From: an uncultured Hyphomicrobiales bacterium
Lineage (GTDB): Bacteria; Pseudomonadota; Alphaproteobacteria; Rhizobiales; Beijerinckiaceae
DNA length: 64,000 bases
Assembly (NCBI GenBank): GCA_903847605.1
Contig: CAINED010000090.1
Location: 35,502 to 99,501, forward strand
Direction: 5' to 3'
Within the stretch, counting starts at the first letter, position 1; every line of letters begins with the position of its first letter. The position numbers and the translations under genes are program-made. Of this stretch, positions 1 through 9,094 are shown in pieces. The notes beneath the pieces are model-generated. The model was not told the DNA's origin and ran no database searches. It saw nothing but the letters and a program-made list of their open reading frames with translations.

Positions 1-852
1 CGCGTGCCCTTCACCTTCGAGCCGCTGACGTTCAACGCGATCTGCAGCGACCTGGGGAGAACGCGCATATCCGAAGCCGTCGCGGCATCAGCGGCTGTGC
101 CCGGCGTCTTCTCGCCGATCAATGTCGAGAATTTCGGCACGTCCTGCAATTCGCGCATGCCCGGCTGGATGACGCGCGCCATCAACGATCGCCGCGCTCC
201 GGCCATGCAGCGTGCCAGCGCTCTGGCCATGCAGCGCATCCGCACCGATCCCGAGCGGTTCAAATATCTCAAACTGCTCGACGGCGGATTGACCGACAAT
301 TTCGGCGTGCAGCCGCTCACGGTGATGCGCGAGAACCGGACGCGCGGTCATGTTCCGCTGACCGAGGAACAGGGCGCGCGCATCAGGCGAATGCTGTTCC
401 TCGTCATCGATTCCGGGCGCGGTCCGGCCGGCGACTGGACGCGCAGCCTCGCCTCCCCGGGGGCCTTCGATCTCGCCGGCGCAGTCACCGACGCCGCCAT
501 CGATGCGGGCGCCTACAAGGGCTACGACTCGTTTCTGGCCGTGATGAACGAATGGGAAGAAGACCTGCGCAAATGGCGCTGCACCCTGTCATCAGGACAG
601 GTGGCGCGGCTGCGCGGCAGCGCCGCCGGGTGGAACTGCCGTGACGTGAAATTCTTCGTCGGGCGCGTATCCTTCGACGATGTCTCAGGCGACCGCGCCC
701 GGCTCGACGCGGTGCCGACCCGCTTCCAACTTGATCGGGCGACGGTCGATCTTCTGGTGAGCTCCGGAGAAACCGCCCTTTTCGCCAGTCCGACATGGCG
801 CGACTTCCAGCGCTCCCTTGGCGCGCGCGGGGCCGCTGTGGCGGCTCGGTAG
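1..852 (+). CDS. Patatin-like phospholipase, 3' part (5' end outside window)
   Basis: C-terminal part of a patatin-family lipid acyl hydrolase. The frame is open to the window edge, so the true start and the GXSXG nucleophile region lie upstream; the GTG at position 4 is only the first in-frame start codon. Counting from it, the visible part has the family block SEAVAASAAVPGVFSPI (about residues 23-39) and the DGG motif at about 93-95, whose Asp is the second member of the Ser-Asp dyad in this family, followed by LTDNFGV. The remaining 180 residues are less conserved and contain several Cys. The next gene is about 150 bp away across a palindromic repeat, so it is probably not in one operon with it. 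Lipase activity follows from the family; the substrate is unknown. Confidence 0.85.
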   Translation, partial: RVPFTFEPLTFNAICSDLGRTRISEAVAASAAVPGVFSPINVENFGTSCNSRMPGWMTRAINDRRAPAMQRASALAMQRIRTDPERFKYLKLLDGGLTDNFGVQPLTVMRENRTRGHVPLTEEQGARIRRMLFLVIDSGRGPAGDWTRSLASPGAFDLAGAVTDAAIDAGAYKGYDSFLAVMNEWEEDLRKWRCTLSSGQVARLRGSAAGWNCRDVKFFVGRVSFDDVSGDRARLDAVPTRFQLDRATVDLLVSSGETALFASPTWRDFQRSLGARGAAVAAR

Positions 853-860
853 AGCGCCGG

Positions 861-950
861 CATCCCGGCCGGTCGAAGCGAGAACCGGGACCGCAGGAGA
901 TTGCCCCCAACCGGCCCCCGATAAAATGCTGCGCATTTTTCCGGGATGAC
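861..950. repeat. Palindromic intergenic repeat, copy 1
   Basis: The element starts CATCCCGGCC and ends in the complementary CCGGGATGAC. Its right half carries an inner hairpin, AAAATGC-TGC-GCATTTTT (about 924-940). A second copy with the same ends and the same inner hairpin lies at 3292-3385. The inner stem followed by T residues could end transcription of the patatin gene on the plus strand. This looks like a chromosomal REP/BIME-like intergenic element and no coding frame is evident in it. Confidence 0.75.
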
Positions 951-999
951 GCCCCTTCAGCGGCTTGCATCGGTCCATTCCTACCGCCAATAAGCCGCC

Positions 1000-2883
1000 A
1001 TGCTGCAAATCCGTGACCTGACCTATCGCCTCGGCGAACGCGCGCTGTTCGATAGCGCCAGCGCAATCCTGCCCGCGCGGGCGCGCACCGGGTTCGTCGG
1101 ACGCAACGGCGCAGGCAAGACGACACTGTTCCGCCTGATTGCCGGCGAAGCTGCGCTCGAAAGCGGCGATATCAGCCTGCCGCGCCAGACGCGCATGGGC
1201 CGTGTCGAACAGGAAGCGCCCGGCGGACCGCAAAAACTGGCCGACTTCGTTCTCGCCGCCGACACCGAACGCGCTTCCCTCATGAGCGAAGCGGAGACCG
1301 CGAGCGATCCCCATCGCATCGCGGAAATACAGACGCGGCTTGCAGATATCGGCGCGCATTCCGCCCCTGCCCGCGCGGCGGAAATCCTCTCCGGGCTCGG
1401 CTTCGACCACGAGGCGCAACAGCGCCCGCTCTCGGAATTTTCAGGCGGCTGGCGTATGCGCGTCGCGCTCGCCGCAATCCTTTTCTCGCAGCCCGATCTT
1501 CTTCTGCTCGACGAGCCCACGAACTATCTCGACCTCGAAGGCACGCTCTGGCTTACGGACTATCTGCAACATTATCCCGCGAGCATCGTCATCATCAGCC
1601 ACGACCGCGATCTGCTCGACGACGTCTGCGATCACATTCTGCATCTCGACCGTGCGAAGCTGACGCTGTGGCGCGGCAATTATTCGAGTTTCGAGAAACA
1701 GCGCCGCGAGCAGATGGCGATCCTGCAGAAGACGCAGAAGAAGCAGGAAGAACGGCGCCAGGATCTGCAGGCCTTCGTCGATCGCTTCCGCGCCAAGGCG
1801 TCGAAGGCGCGGCAGGCGCAATCGCGGTTGCGCATGCTGGAGAAGATGGAGCCAGTCGAAGCCATAGTCGATGCAAGCGTGCTGCCGTTCAACTTTCCCT
1901 CGCCTGCAAAGCCGCTCGCGCCGCCGCTCGTCGCCATGGAGAGCGTGAGCGCCGGTTACGGCGAGCGCGTGGTGCTTTCCCGTCTCAATCTCTCGATATC
2001 CAACGACGACCGCATCGGATTGCTCGGCGCCAACGGCAACGGCAAATCGACATTCGCCAAACTCGTTGCGGGACGGCTCGATCCGATGAAGGGCGAAATC
2101 AAACGCTCCAACCGGCTCGATGTCGGATTTTTCGCGCAGCACCAGATCGACGATCTCGACTCAAGCGGCACGCCGGTTACTCATGTCGCCGCGTTGATGA
2201 AGGACGCGACGCAGGCGCAGATCAGGTCGCGCGCTGCGCAGATCGGCTTTCCCGCCGACAAGGCCGACACGAGGATCACGTCGCTGTCGGGCGGCGAGAA
2301 GGCGCGTCTGCTGATGGGACTCGCGACCTTTTCGGGGCCTCATCTCATCATCATGGACGAGCCGACAAACCATCTCGATATCGACAGTCGCGCGGCACTG
2401 ATCGAGGCGATCAACGAATATGAAGGCGCGATCATTCTGGTATCGCACGATCGCTATCTGCTGGAAGCCTGCGCCGACCGTCTCTGGCTGGTGGCCGACG
2501 GCACGGTGAAGAATTTTGACGGCGATATGGCCGACTATCGCCGCTACGTGCTGGAACAGGCGCGCGAGAGCCAGCGCAATGGCGAAAGCGGCGACGCCGG
2601 CGAGCGCAACTCCCGCAGCGAAGAGCGACGCGAAGCCGCACGCAACCGCAAGGAAGCCGCGCCCCTGCGCAAGAAGATCGAAGCGCTGGAACTGCGCATG
2701 GAAAAATTCACAGATCTCATGCGCCGCATCGACGACACACTGGCCTCGCCCGACACATTCGCACGCGATGCCGGCAAGGCCGGCGAGCTTGCGCGCCAGC
2801 GCGCCGAACTCGAAAAAGCGCTGGCAACCGCGGAAGAGGAATGGCTGGCGCTCTCGGCGGAATACGAAGATCTGGCAGGCTGA
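1000..2883 (+). CDS. ABC-F family ATPase (duplicated ATP-binding cassette, no membrane domain)
   Basis: Soluble protein with two ABC cassettes, of the ABC-F class whose members act on ribosomes (EttA/Uup/YheS type). Cassette 1 has Walker A GRNGAGKTT (about residues 34-42), signature SGGWR (about 147) and Walker B LLLLDEPTNYLD (about 167). Cassette 2 has GANGNGKST (about 343), LSGGEKAR (about 428) and LIIMDEPTNHLD (about 452). Between them is a charged helical linker (about 235-285) rich in Gln, Lys and Arg, the position of the P-site tRNA interaction motif. The C-terminal 100 residues are a charged coiled coil, as in Uup/YheS proteins. Length 627 aa is normal. The exact subfamily cannot be fixed by eye. 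Confidence 0.93.
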   Translation: MLQIRDLTYRLGERALFDSASAILPARARTGFVGRNGAGKTTLFRLIAGEAALESGDISLPRQTRMGRVEQEAPGGPQKLADFVLAADTERASLMSEAETASDPHRIAEIQTRLADIGAHSAPARAAEILSGLGFDHEAQQRPLSEFSGGWRMRVALAAILFSQPDLLLLDEPTNYLDLEGTLWLTDYLQHYPASIVIISHDRDLLDDVCDHILHLDRAKLTLWRGNYSSFEKQRREQMAILQKTQKKQEERRQDLQAFVDRFRAKASKARQAQSRLRMLEKMEPVEAIVDASVLPFNFPSPAKPLAPPLVAMESVSAGYGERVVLSRLNLSISNDDRIGLLGANGNGKSTFAKLVAGRLDPMKGEIKRSNRLDVGFFAQHQIDDLDSSGTPVTHVAALMKDATQAQIRSRAAQIGFPADKADTRITSLSGGEKARLLMGLATFSGPHLIIMDEPTNHLDIDSRAALIEAINEYEGAIILVSHDRYLLEACADRLWLVADGTVKNFDGDMADYRRYVLEQARESQRNGESGDAGERNSRSEERREAARNRKEAAPLRKKIEALELRMEKFTDLMRRIDDTLASPDTFARDAGKAGELARQRAELEKALATAEEEWLALSAEYEDLAG

Positions 2884-2988
2884 GGGTATCGCTGGAAACC
2901 TGCGAAAAATGGCGAGACCGCACAAACAATTGTCTTGCATGACGCCATGTCCGGCATCACCATGATCTGCCCATCACGGAGCCCAGAC

Positions 2989-3288
2989 ATGAAGAAAACT
3001 TTGCTTGCCCTTGCCATCGCATTGCCTGCCGTCTTCGCCCTTTCGCTGCCCGCTAGCGCGCAGAAACTCGATCTTGGCAAGGTGAAGTGCGAGGAGTGGC
3101 TGAAGTCGCCGAAGGAAATGATCGTCATCACGCTGGCATGGCTCGACGGCTTTTACGCCGATGAGGACGCCGATTCCGTGATCGATTTCGACAAGATCGC
3201 CAAGGATGCGGAGAAACTCGCAACCGCCTGCGCTCGCAATCTCGACAAGACCATCGGCGACGTTGCCGAGGAAGTTCTCGGGAATTGA
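2989..3288 (+). CDS. HdeA/HdeB-family small periplasmic protein
   Basis: 99-aa secreted protein. The start ATG at 2989 was chosen because it gives a clear signal peptide: KK followed by a Leu/Ala-rich core ending in ASA (about residues 1-22). The frame is open further upstream but that part is not signal-like. The mature part has the HdeA pattern with two Cys, in KVKCEEW and ATACARN, which form a disulfide in this family, and the block MIVITLAWLDGFYADED. HdeA/HdeB proteins are periplasmic acid-stress chaperones in enterobacteria; in alphaproteobacteria the role is usually untested. A terminator-like palindromic repeat follows directly. Confidence 0.8.
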   Translation: MKKTLLALAIALPAVFALSLPASAQKLDLGKVKCEEWLKSPKEMIVITLAWLDGFYADEDADSVIDFDKIAKDAEKLATACARNLDKTIGDVAEEVLGN

Positions 3289-3291
3289 TAT

Positions 3292-3385
3292 GTCATCCCG
3301 GCCGGGCGAAGCCTGAGCCGGGACCGCTATCAAGTCAATCGCCAGCCGATCCCGGATAAAATGCTTTGCATTTTTCCGGGATGAC
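3292..3385. repeat. Palindromic intergenic repeat, copy 2 (probable bidirectional terminator)
   Basis: Second copy of the element at 861-950. It starts GTCATCCCGG and ends CCGGGATGAC, with an inner two-step hairpin CCCGG-ATA-AAATGC-TTT-GCATTTT-T-CCGGG (about 3350-3380). It fills the gap between the convergent hdeA-like and MFS genes, so a terminator role for both strands is plausible. Confidence 0.75.
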
Positions 3386-3393
3386 ACATCAGA

Positions 3394-4593
3394 TCACTTC
3401 ATCTGCTTCAACGCGAGCCTCATCGACAGATAGGCTCCAAGAGCTGCCGCGACGGCGACCCAGATCCACTCCGCCGCGGCATATCCCCATGCGCCGATGA
3501 TGAACGCCTGCGGCCAGGGCAGCGCATAGATCGCTGTATAAAAGGATGCCGTGTTGACGGCTTGCGGTCCGGCGCGATCGCGCGGTTCGAGCCCCTCGAC
3601 GACCCAGGCCGAGACCACCGGAAACATCACGGAATTGCCGAAACCGAAAAAGGCCGCGCCTACGCCCATGACCATCGAGTCCTGCGCGAGCACGATCAGC
3701 AGATAGCCCAAGCCATAAGAGAACAGGCCTGCCGTCACCAGGATGCGCGGCGAGAAGCGCGCCAGCGCGCGCATGCCGACGAAGCGGATTGCGATCAACG
3801 CGATGGACGAGGGCACGAAGAAGGCGGCGAGCGCGAAGTTGCGCTGATGGAGATCCGCCGCGAGATAATTGACGGAAAAGCCGTAGAGGCCGCCGCCGGC
3901 GAAAATCACGATATAGGGCAGCAGCAACCGGCGCTGGAACGCATTGCCGAGATTGAGGCCACCCGTGTTGCGCGGGCGCGTCGCGTCGCGCAATCCGAAC
4001 GTGAAGGCGATGGCGAGCACACTGGGTATGGCGGCCTCGATGAACAGCGCCGTTTCGCCGAAACGCTTCATCGTCCATTCGCCGAGCGGCGGCGCAAAGG
4101 CTGCCGCCAGCGGAATGACCGCCGAATAGACCGTGACGAAATAGACAAAGCGCTTCGGCGTGATGCGGCTCTGCACATAGACCAGTCCGGCCGGCATGGC
4201 GGCGCCGACGCCAAAGCCCTGAATGACGCGCGAGGCGAGCGCCAGCCAGAAGTCGTCGCGTGTAAAGGCAAACGCGCCCATGCCGAGCGCCGTCAGAAGA
4301 AAGGCTATGCGCGCCGTGTTCAACACGCCGAGCCGCGCGCAGGCGGCGCTCGACAGCAACGCCCCGGCGATGCAGGGAATGGCGAAGAGCGACAGGAGCA
4401 ATCCCGTCGCCTGCAACGAGTGTCCGTTGTTGTCGAAAACGATGGCGAGCAGCGCCGAATAGTTATGCGTCACCGAAAACAGGAATGCGGCGAAACACAT
4501 GGCCGCAAATTCGATGCGCGCCCGTCGGTCGATGAAACCGGCCTCGCGTGCGGCGGCGTCGCCTGCGCTTTGCGCCGGTTGCGGCGTCGTCAT
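3394..4593 (-). CDS. MFS transporter
   Basis: 399-aa major facilitator superfamily permease with about 12 hydrophobic segments. An Arg/Asp-containing loop (RDDFWLALASRVIQGFGVGAAMP) lies between TM3 and TM4, and a long cytoplasmic loop follows TM6. The start at 4593 was chosen because its ATG overlaps the holC stop as ATGA, which points to translational coupling; an upstream in-frame ATG would extend it into holC. Substrate unknown. The coupling to a DNA polymerase subunit gene gives no clue to function. Confidence 0.85.
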   Translation of the reverse strand: MTTPQPAQSAGDAAAREAGFIDRRARIEFAAMCFAAFLFSVTHNYSALLAIVFDNNGHSLQATGLLLSLFAIPCIAGALLSSAACARLGVLNTARIAFLLTALGMGAFAFTRDDFWLALASRVIQGFGVGAAMPAGLVYVQSRITPKRFVYFVTVYSAVIPLAAAFAPPLGEWTMKRFGETALFIEAAIPSVLAIAFTFGLRDATRPRNTGGLNLGNAFQRRLLLPYIVIFAGGGLYGFSVNYLAADLHQRNFALAAFFVPSSIALIAIRFVGMRALARFSPRILVTAGLFSYGLGYLLIVLAQDSMVMGVGAAFFGFGNSVMFPVVSAWVVEGLEPRDRAGPQAVNTASFYTAIYALPWPQAFIIGAWGYAAAEWIWVAVAAALGAYLSMRLALKQMK

Positions 4594-5039
4594 GCCTTCT
4601 TGTCCCAGCCGCCGTTCTCGTTCTGCTGCCAATAGGCGAGCGCGTGCCCGTCATCCTTCAGCGCTTTCCATTGCGTGCGCGCCTCGGCGAGGCTTTCGTC
4701 ATCGTTGCCGTCGAAGAGCAGGATCGTGCGGTCGTAGGCGTCCTGCGCCACGACCTTCGCGCCATCGACAAAGAAGCGAATTTTCGCAGCGTTGGGGTTC
4801 TCATCCCCTGACGTGAGATAAACCGGCTGCATCGACGGCTCGCCGTCATGCGGCGTGCCATGGGCGAGAAAGCTTTCGTCCGAATAGGTCCACAGGAGAT
4901 CGTCGAGCGCGCGCAGGCGTTCCTCGTTCGCCGTCTGCACCACGGCGCGCCATCCACGCTCAAGCGACTTTTCGAGCAATGACGGGAGCACTCGTTCCAG
5001 CGGCTGGCGCGTCAGGTGATAGAACCAGATTTCCGCCAT
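4590..5039 (-). CDS. holC: DNA polymerase III subunit chi
   Basis: 149-aa HolC homologue, the clamp-loader accessory subunit that contacts single-stranded DNA-binding protein. Typical features are the N-terminal EIWFYHLTRQPLE, the WTYSDESFLAHG block (about residues 49-60) and the Rossmann-like strand TILLFDGNDDE near residues 105-115. Alphaproteobacterial HolC is commonly encoded next to pepA, as here, where pepA lies about 560 bp upstream on the same strand. The stop overlaps the MFS start by 4 nt. Confidence 0.93.
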   Translation of the reverse strand: MAEIWFYHLTRQPLERVLPSLLEKSLERGWRAVVQTANEERLRALDDLLWTYSDESFLAHGTPHDGEPSMQPVYLTSGDENPNAAKIRFFVDGAKVVAQDAYDRTILLFDGNDDESLAEARTQWKALKDDGHALAYWQQNENGGWDKKA

Positions 5040-5052
5040 GATGGTCGCCTTG

Positions 5053-5580
5053 TCAGGGCGTATATTCGACGAGGATGAAAGTGCGGTCGTTACGCGTCCA
5101 GATCAGGCCGAGATCGCCGGCTTCGCCAGCGTGACGCTCTACCTTGCCGGCCACGACATGGTCCTCGCGCTCTGCGGAGCCGCGCAGATAGTCCGCCGCT
5201 TCGGCGGTCATCGACTGGATTTCGCGCGACGCGTGGCTGGCGCTCCAGCGCAGCTTGTACACCGACGCCTGCTGCTGGATGCGATAGAATGCGTCGCGCA
5301 AGGGCGGCGTCGAAGGCTCCTGAATGCGCGCCTCGAAACGCACGAAGCGGTCGCCATTGCAGATGAGCTGGCTGTCGACGCGCTGCTTCACCACCATGTC
5401 GCGCTGATCGCCGCGCCCCGCGCCGCCACCGACGACGACCGGCCGCACGAATTTCGGATCGAGTTCCGGCAGGGACTTCTGCATATGGGCCATAAAGCCT
5501 TCGCAGGATGTCGCCGCCATGGCTCCGCCCGCAGGCAGAACGAGGAAGGCTGATATGGCGAAAGCATAAAGACGGCGCAT
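5053..5580 (-). CDS. Secreted protein of unknown function
   Basis: 175-aa protein. The start at 5580 was chosen because MRRLYAF begins a standard signal peptide ending in AMA (about residues 1-22); the ORF is open 9 codons further upstream. The mature part begins with ATSCEGFMAHMQKSLPELDPKFVRPVV, has two Cys, a Gly-rich turn (GGGAGRGDQ) and then alternating beta-strand-like segments ending in ILVEYTP. No family was recognised. It sits between pepA and holC on the same strand with short gaps (23 and 13 bp), so co-transcription is likely. Confidence 0.7.
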   Translation of the reverse strand: MRRLYAFAISAFLVLPAGGAMAATSCEGFMAHMQKSLPELDPKFVRPVVVGGGAGRGDQRDMVVKQRVDSQLICNGDRFVRFEARIQEPSTPPLRDAFYRIQQQASVYKLRWSASHASREIQSMTAEAADYLRGSAEREDHVVAGKVERHAGEAGDLGLIWTRNDRTFILVEYTP

Positions 5581-5603
5581 GTTCCGACCCGGCGTAAAAC
5601 TCG

Positions 5604-7148
5604 TCACTTCTCGTAATGCGCGGCGACCAGTCTGTCGAGGAGCCGAACGCCCCAGCCCGAGCCCCAGCTCTGGTTGATATCGTTCGAGGGCGAGGACATA
5701 CCGGTTCCCGCGATGTCGAGATGCGCCCAGGGCGTCTTGTTGACGAAGCGTTGCAGGAACTGCGCGGCGGTGATCGAGCCGGCGAAACGCCCGCCGATGT
5801 TCTTCATGTCCGCGAATTTAGAATCCAGCATCTTGTCGTAGCCGGGCGACAACGGCAGCCGCCACACTTTCTCGCCGGTCGCCTTGCCGGTGGCGGCGAG
5901 GCGCTCGCTCAACTCGTCGTTGTTGGAGAAGAGGCCCGCATGCTCATTGCCGAGCGCGACGAGGATCGCCCCGGTCAGCGTCGCCAGATTGATCATGAAC
6001 TGCGGCTTGTACTTGTCCTGAATGTACCAGAGCACGTCGGCGAGAACGAGACGTCCCTCGGCATCCGTATTGATCACTTCCACGGTCTGGCCGGACATCG
6101 ACTTCACGATATCGCCGGGACGCTGGGCATTGTGGCCGGGCATGTTCTCGACAAGGCCGATGGCGCCGATGATGTTGGCCTTCGCCTTGCGCAAAGCGAA
6201 GGTGCGCATGAGACCGGTAACGCAGGCGGCGCCGGCCATGTCGCCCTTCATGTCTTCCATGCCGGCCGCAGGCTTGATGGATATGCCACCGGTATCGAAC
6301 GTCACGCCCTTGCCGATGAAGGACACCGGCTGCGCCTTGCCGCCGCCGTTCCAGCGCATCACGACCATGCGGGACTCGTTGATGGAGCCCTGCCCCACGC
6401 CGAGCAGCGTATTCATGCCGAGTTTCTGCATGGCCTTCACGTCGAGGATATCGACCTGCACGCCGAGCTTGCGCAGTTCGGCGGCGCGCTTTGCAAATTC
6501 CACGGGCGTCAGGACGTTCGCCGGTTCGTTGACGAGATCGCGCGCGGCAATCACGCCCTCGACGATCGCGTCCTGAACGACGGCCGCACGTTTCACGGCG
6601 GCGGGATCGGCGACGCCGACGGTCACGTCGATCGCCTCGGGACCTTTCGTGTCCTTGCTGTCTTTCTTCTTCGTCTTGTAGGTCTCGAACTTGTAGTGGC
6701 GCAGGCGCATGCCCGCCGCCAGCGCCGCGCCTTCGTCCGCACTCGCCCCGTGCGGCGGATCGAACAGCACCGAGACCTTGCAGGCGCTTGAAAGCTTGGC
6801 CATCAGCGCGCCGCCGGCCAGCGCATCCTTCGGCTGGGGCGGCAGATCCTTTTCGTCTTCCTTGCGCACCGTGCCGAGAACAATGAGGCGATCGAAGGCA
6901 AGGCCATGCGGGGCGAGAATGTCGAGCGAGGAGCCGACATTGCCCTTGAATTTCGTGGCCTTCGCCGCGCGATCCACTGTTTCCTTGGCGCCGCCGAGGA
7001 GCTTTTTCGTGCCCACGGAGAGTTCGCCATCCTTGCCGGCGAAGACGACCAAAACGGTCGGCGTGCCATCCGCTTTCACGCCCCGTCCGGGCTTCGGCGC
7101 CGCAATCTGGCTGAAGGGCGCGAAACGGATGGTCAGTGTGGTGGACAT
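5604..7148 (-). CDS. pepA: Leucyl aminopeptidase (M17)
   Basis: 514-aa cytosolic two-metal aminopeptidase that releases N-terminal amino acids from peptides. It carries the M17 signature NTDAEGRL (about residue 358) and the metal and catalytic block [15 protein letters not shown] with the active-site Lys (about 281). The bicarbonate-site Arg lies in the signature. The start at 7148 (MSTTLTIRF) gives the family length; the frame is open 92 codons further upstream without similarity. The head faces the divergent dehalogenase-like gene across 117 bp. Confidence 0.96.
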   Translation of the reverse strand: MSTTLTIRFAPFSQIAAPKPGRGVKADGTPTVLVVFAGKDGELSVGTKKLLGGAKETVDRAAKATKFKGNVGSSLDILAPHGLAFDRLIVLGTVRKEDEKDLPPQPKDALAGGALMAKLSSACKVSVLFDPPHGASADEGAALAAGMRLRHYKFETYKTKKKDSKDTKGPEAIDVTVGVADPAAVKRAAVVQDAIVEGVIAARDLVNEPANVLTPVEFAKRAAELRKLGVQVDILDVKAMQKLGMNTLLGVGQGSINESRMVVMRWNGGGKAQPVSFIGKGVTFDTGGISIKPAAGMEDMKGDMAGAACVTGLMRTFALRKAKANIIGAIGLVENMPGHNAQRPGDIVKSMSGQTVEVINTDAEGRLVLADVLWYIQDKYKPQFMINLATLTGAILVALGNEHAGLFSNNDELSERLAATGKATGEKVWRLPLSPGYDKMLDSKFADMKNIGGRFAGSITAAQFLQRFVNKTPWAHLDIAGTGMSSPSNDINQSWGSGWGVRLLDRLVAAHYEK

Positions 7149-7265
7149 GTGTTCCTCATTGCGCTGAAAACGGCCGTAACGGATGAATCGGCTTTCGCGC
7201 CGGGTTATACCATCGGAAAGCACGGCGCGCTGATCTAGCACGCGAAGGTGAACGCCGGAGGGGCC

Positions 7266-8192
7266 ATGCTCAGGGATATCAAGCTTTCGGACGGATTTTT
7301 CCCCGGTTTTCGCGCCTTCGACGCCGATGTCGGCAACGGCATCACCTTGCGCGGGCGCACGGGCGGCAAGGGCCCGCCGCTCCTCCTGCTGCATGGCTAT
7401 CCGCAGACGCACGTCATGTGGCACCTCGTGGCGCCGATCCTCGCGCAGGATTTCACGGTCGTCGTCGCGGATTTGCGCGGCTATGGCGACAGTTCAAAGC
7501 CGGCGAGCGATGCGCAGCACATGCCCTATTCCAAGCGCGAGATGGGCAAGGACATGGCGGCGCTGATGGACCTTCTGGGCCATCGCCGTTTCCTGGTTGC
7601 AGGACATGATCGCGGCGGGCGCGTGGCGCATCGCCTCGCGATGGACCATGCGGATCGCGTCGAAAAAATCGCCGTGCTCGATATCGCGCCGACGCGCGAA
7701 ATGTATCGCAACACAACGGAAGCGTTCGCGCGCGCCTACTGGCACTGGTTCTTTCTCATCCAGCCCGCCGATTTCCCCGAGCGCATGATACTGGCGGATA
7801 CCGACGCCTACTGGTCGCGAAAATCCAAAACCGGGTCGAAGACCACCGATGTCTTTGCGCCCGAAGCGCTGGCCGAATATCTGCGCTGCTTCCGCGATCC
7901 CGCCTGCGTGCATGCATCCTGCGAAGATTATCGCGCCGGCGCGAGCATCGACATCGTGCATGACGACGAGGACGGAACGCAAAAACTGCCGATGCCCTTG
8001 CATGTGCTCTGGGGAAAAAAAGGCGCCATCGAAAAATGTTTCGACGCGCTGGCGCTGTGGCGGCAGCGCGCGGAGCATGTAACTGGCCTTGCCATGCCCG
8101 GCGCGCATTATCTCGCGGAGGAATTGCCGGAGGAGACGGCGCGCGCGTTAAGCGCCTTCTTCAAGGCGGATGCCCGACAGGAGCACGCATAG
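7266..8192 (+). CDS. Alpha/beta hydrolase, haloacetate dehalogenase-like
   Basis: 308-aa alpha/beta-hydrolase. The oxyanion region is [14 protein letters not shown], followed by the [11 protein letters not shown] block, and the nucleophile elbow is GHDRGG with Asp in place of Ser (about residue 110). An Asp nucleophile in GHDRGGR is typical of fluoroacetate/haloacetate dehalogenases and epoxide hydrolases. The catalytic His is in PGAHYLAEE near residue 280. ATG 7266 was chosen for the GGAGGGG ribosome site 5-12 nt upstream; a GTG at 7248 is possible. Dehalogenase activity is a family inference. Confidence 0.85.
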   Translation: MLRDIKLSDGFFPGFRAFDADVGNGITLRGRTGGKGPPLLLLHGYPQTHVMWHLVAPILAQDFTVVVADLRGYGDSSKPASDAQHMPYSKREMGKDMAALMDLLGHRRFLVAGHDRGGRVAHRLAMDHADRVEKIAVLDIAPTREMYRNTTEAFARAYWHWFFLIQPADFPERMILADTDAYWSRKSKTGSKTTDVFAPEALAEYLRCFRDPACVHASCEDYRAGASIDIVHDDEDGTQKLPMPLHVLWGKKGAIEKCFDALALWRQRAEHVTGLAMPGAHYLAEELPEETARALSAFFKADARQEHA

Positions 8193-8209
8193 CCCGGCCC
8201 CTCCCGCTA

Positions 8210-8620
8210 CTACAGGAGCCCAGCGAGCCGAGCAGCCATCATTGTCTGTGCCGCAAATCCCACCAGATAAACTGGCGTACGCAGCCATGGTACGCCGAGT
8301 GTATAGATGCAGAAGTGACAGAGACGCGCGAAGAAATAGACTTTCGCAGCGAGCACCGTCGTGGGCGAACTTGCGCCGAGCACCTGAATCGCAAGAGCAA
8401 ACATACCAAAAACCGCAAGGTTCTCGACGGCGTTCGTGTGCGCCCTGATGGCTCGTTGTGCCCATGCGGCAAGGGTCGGCTGGTCGTGATAGGGATCGCG
8501 AAAGGCAGCATAGGGCTTCATCTCGACAATGCGCATCGCGATATGCGGCACCCAGAAAATCGAAGTCATAAAGGCCGTAGCCAACGCCCAGTAAAGCTCC
8601 CCCGTCATTGCGTGCAACAT
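8210..8620 (-). CDS. MAPEG-family membrane protein
   Basis: 136-aa integral membrane protein with four hydrophobic segments, of the MAPEG (membrane-associated eicosanoid/glutathione metabolism) superfamily. The characteristic block between TM1 and TM2-TM3 is RAIRAHTNAVENLAVF, with the ENLAVF motif conserved in bacterial members. ATG 8620 (MLHAMTGELYW) gives the usual size; the frame is open to 8713 but the added part is not membrane-like. It is divergent from an HxlR regulator, which probably controls it. Glutathione-dependent activity is known in the superfamily but unproven here. Confidence 0.85.
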   Translation of the reverse strand: MLHAMTGELYWALATAFMTSIFWVPHIAMRIVEMKPYAAFRDPYHDQPTLAAWAQRAIRAHTNAVENLAVFGMFALAIQVLGASSPTTVLAAKVYFFARLCHFCIYTLGVPWLRTPVYLVGFAAQTMMAARLAGLL

Positions 8621-8727
8621 CGAATATCTCCCGTCTAACGGTTTCCTTTCTGACGTTGTTCGGCGATAGTAGGAAGTAGGCAGTAATGTTGCCGATAGTG
8701 TCCTGTTTTTCACTAGGAGGCGCGATC
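8621..8727. promoter_or_regulatory. Divergent control region between MAPEG gene and HxlR regulator
   Basis: 107-bp intergenic region. The heptamer CGATAGT occurs twice in the same direction (8664-8670 and 8693-8699), each preceded by GTT-containing sequence, 29 bp apart. An AGGAGG ribosome site (8715-8720) serves the HxlR gene. HxlR regulators usually bind next to their divergent target, so this repeat is a candidate operator. No convincing -35/-10 pair was found. Confidence 0.4.
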
Positions 8728-9066
8728 ATGACCCGCAAACAAAGGCATTCTGCTTATGTCGATTGTCCTGTGGAAGCGACGCTGGATGTGATCGGCGGCA
8801 AATGGAAAGGCGTAATCCTGTTCCTGCTGTTTGACGGAACAAAACGATTCGGCGAGTTGCAAAGACTGCTTACTAAAGTGACGCAACGCACGCTGACGAA
8901 CCAATTGCGCGAGTTGGAAGCCGATGGGCTGATCGAACGCCGCGTGTATCCGCAAGTGCCGCCAAAGGTCGAGTACAGCCTGACTGCGAGGGGAGTTTCC
9001 CTGAAGCCTGTATTGCTCGCCATGCGGGACTGGGGGCAAGTTTACATTCTGGAAGATGCGGCCTAG
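8728..9066 (+). CDS. HxlR-family transcriptional regulator
   Basis: 112-aa winged-helix DNA-binding protein of the HxlR family, which includes YodB/HypR-type sensors of electrophiles and hypochlorite. The N-terminal [19 protein letters not shown] holds the conserved Cys (about residue 12) that serves as redox sensor in several members. It is followed by the recognition region [38 protein letters not shown] 8728 is preceded by AGGAGG at the right spacing. Its likely target is the divergent MAPEG gene, a common pairing in which the effector gene deals with reactive compounds. Confidence 0.92.
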   Translation: MTRKQRHSAYVDCPVEATLDVIGGKWKGVILFLLFDGTKRFGELQRLLTKVTQRTLTNQLRELEADGLIERRVYPQVPPKVEYSLTARGVSLKPVLLAMRDWGQVYILEDAA

Positions 9067-9094
9067 ACGGAAAATTCTTTCGGGGAGACTTTGC

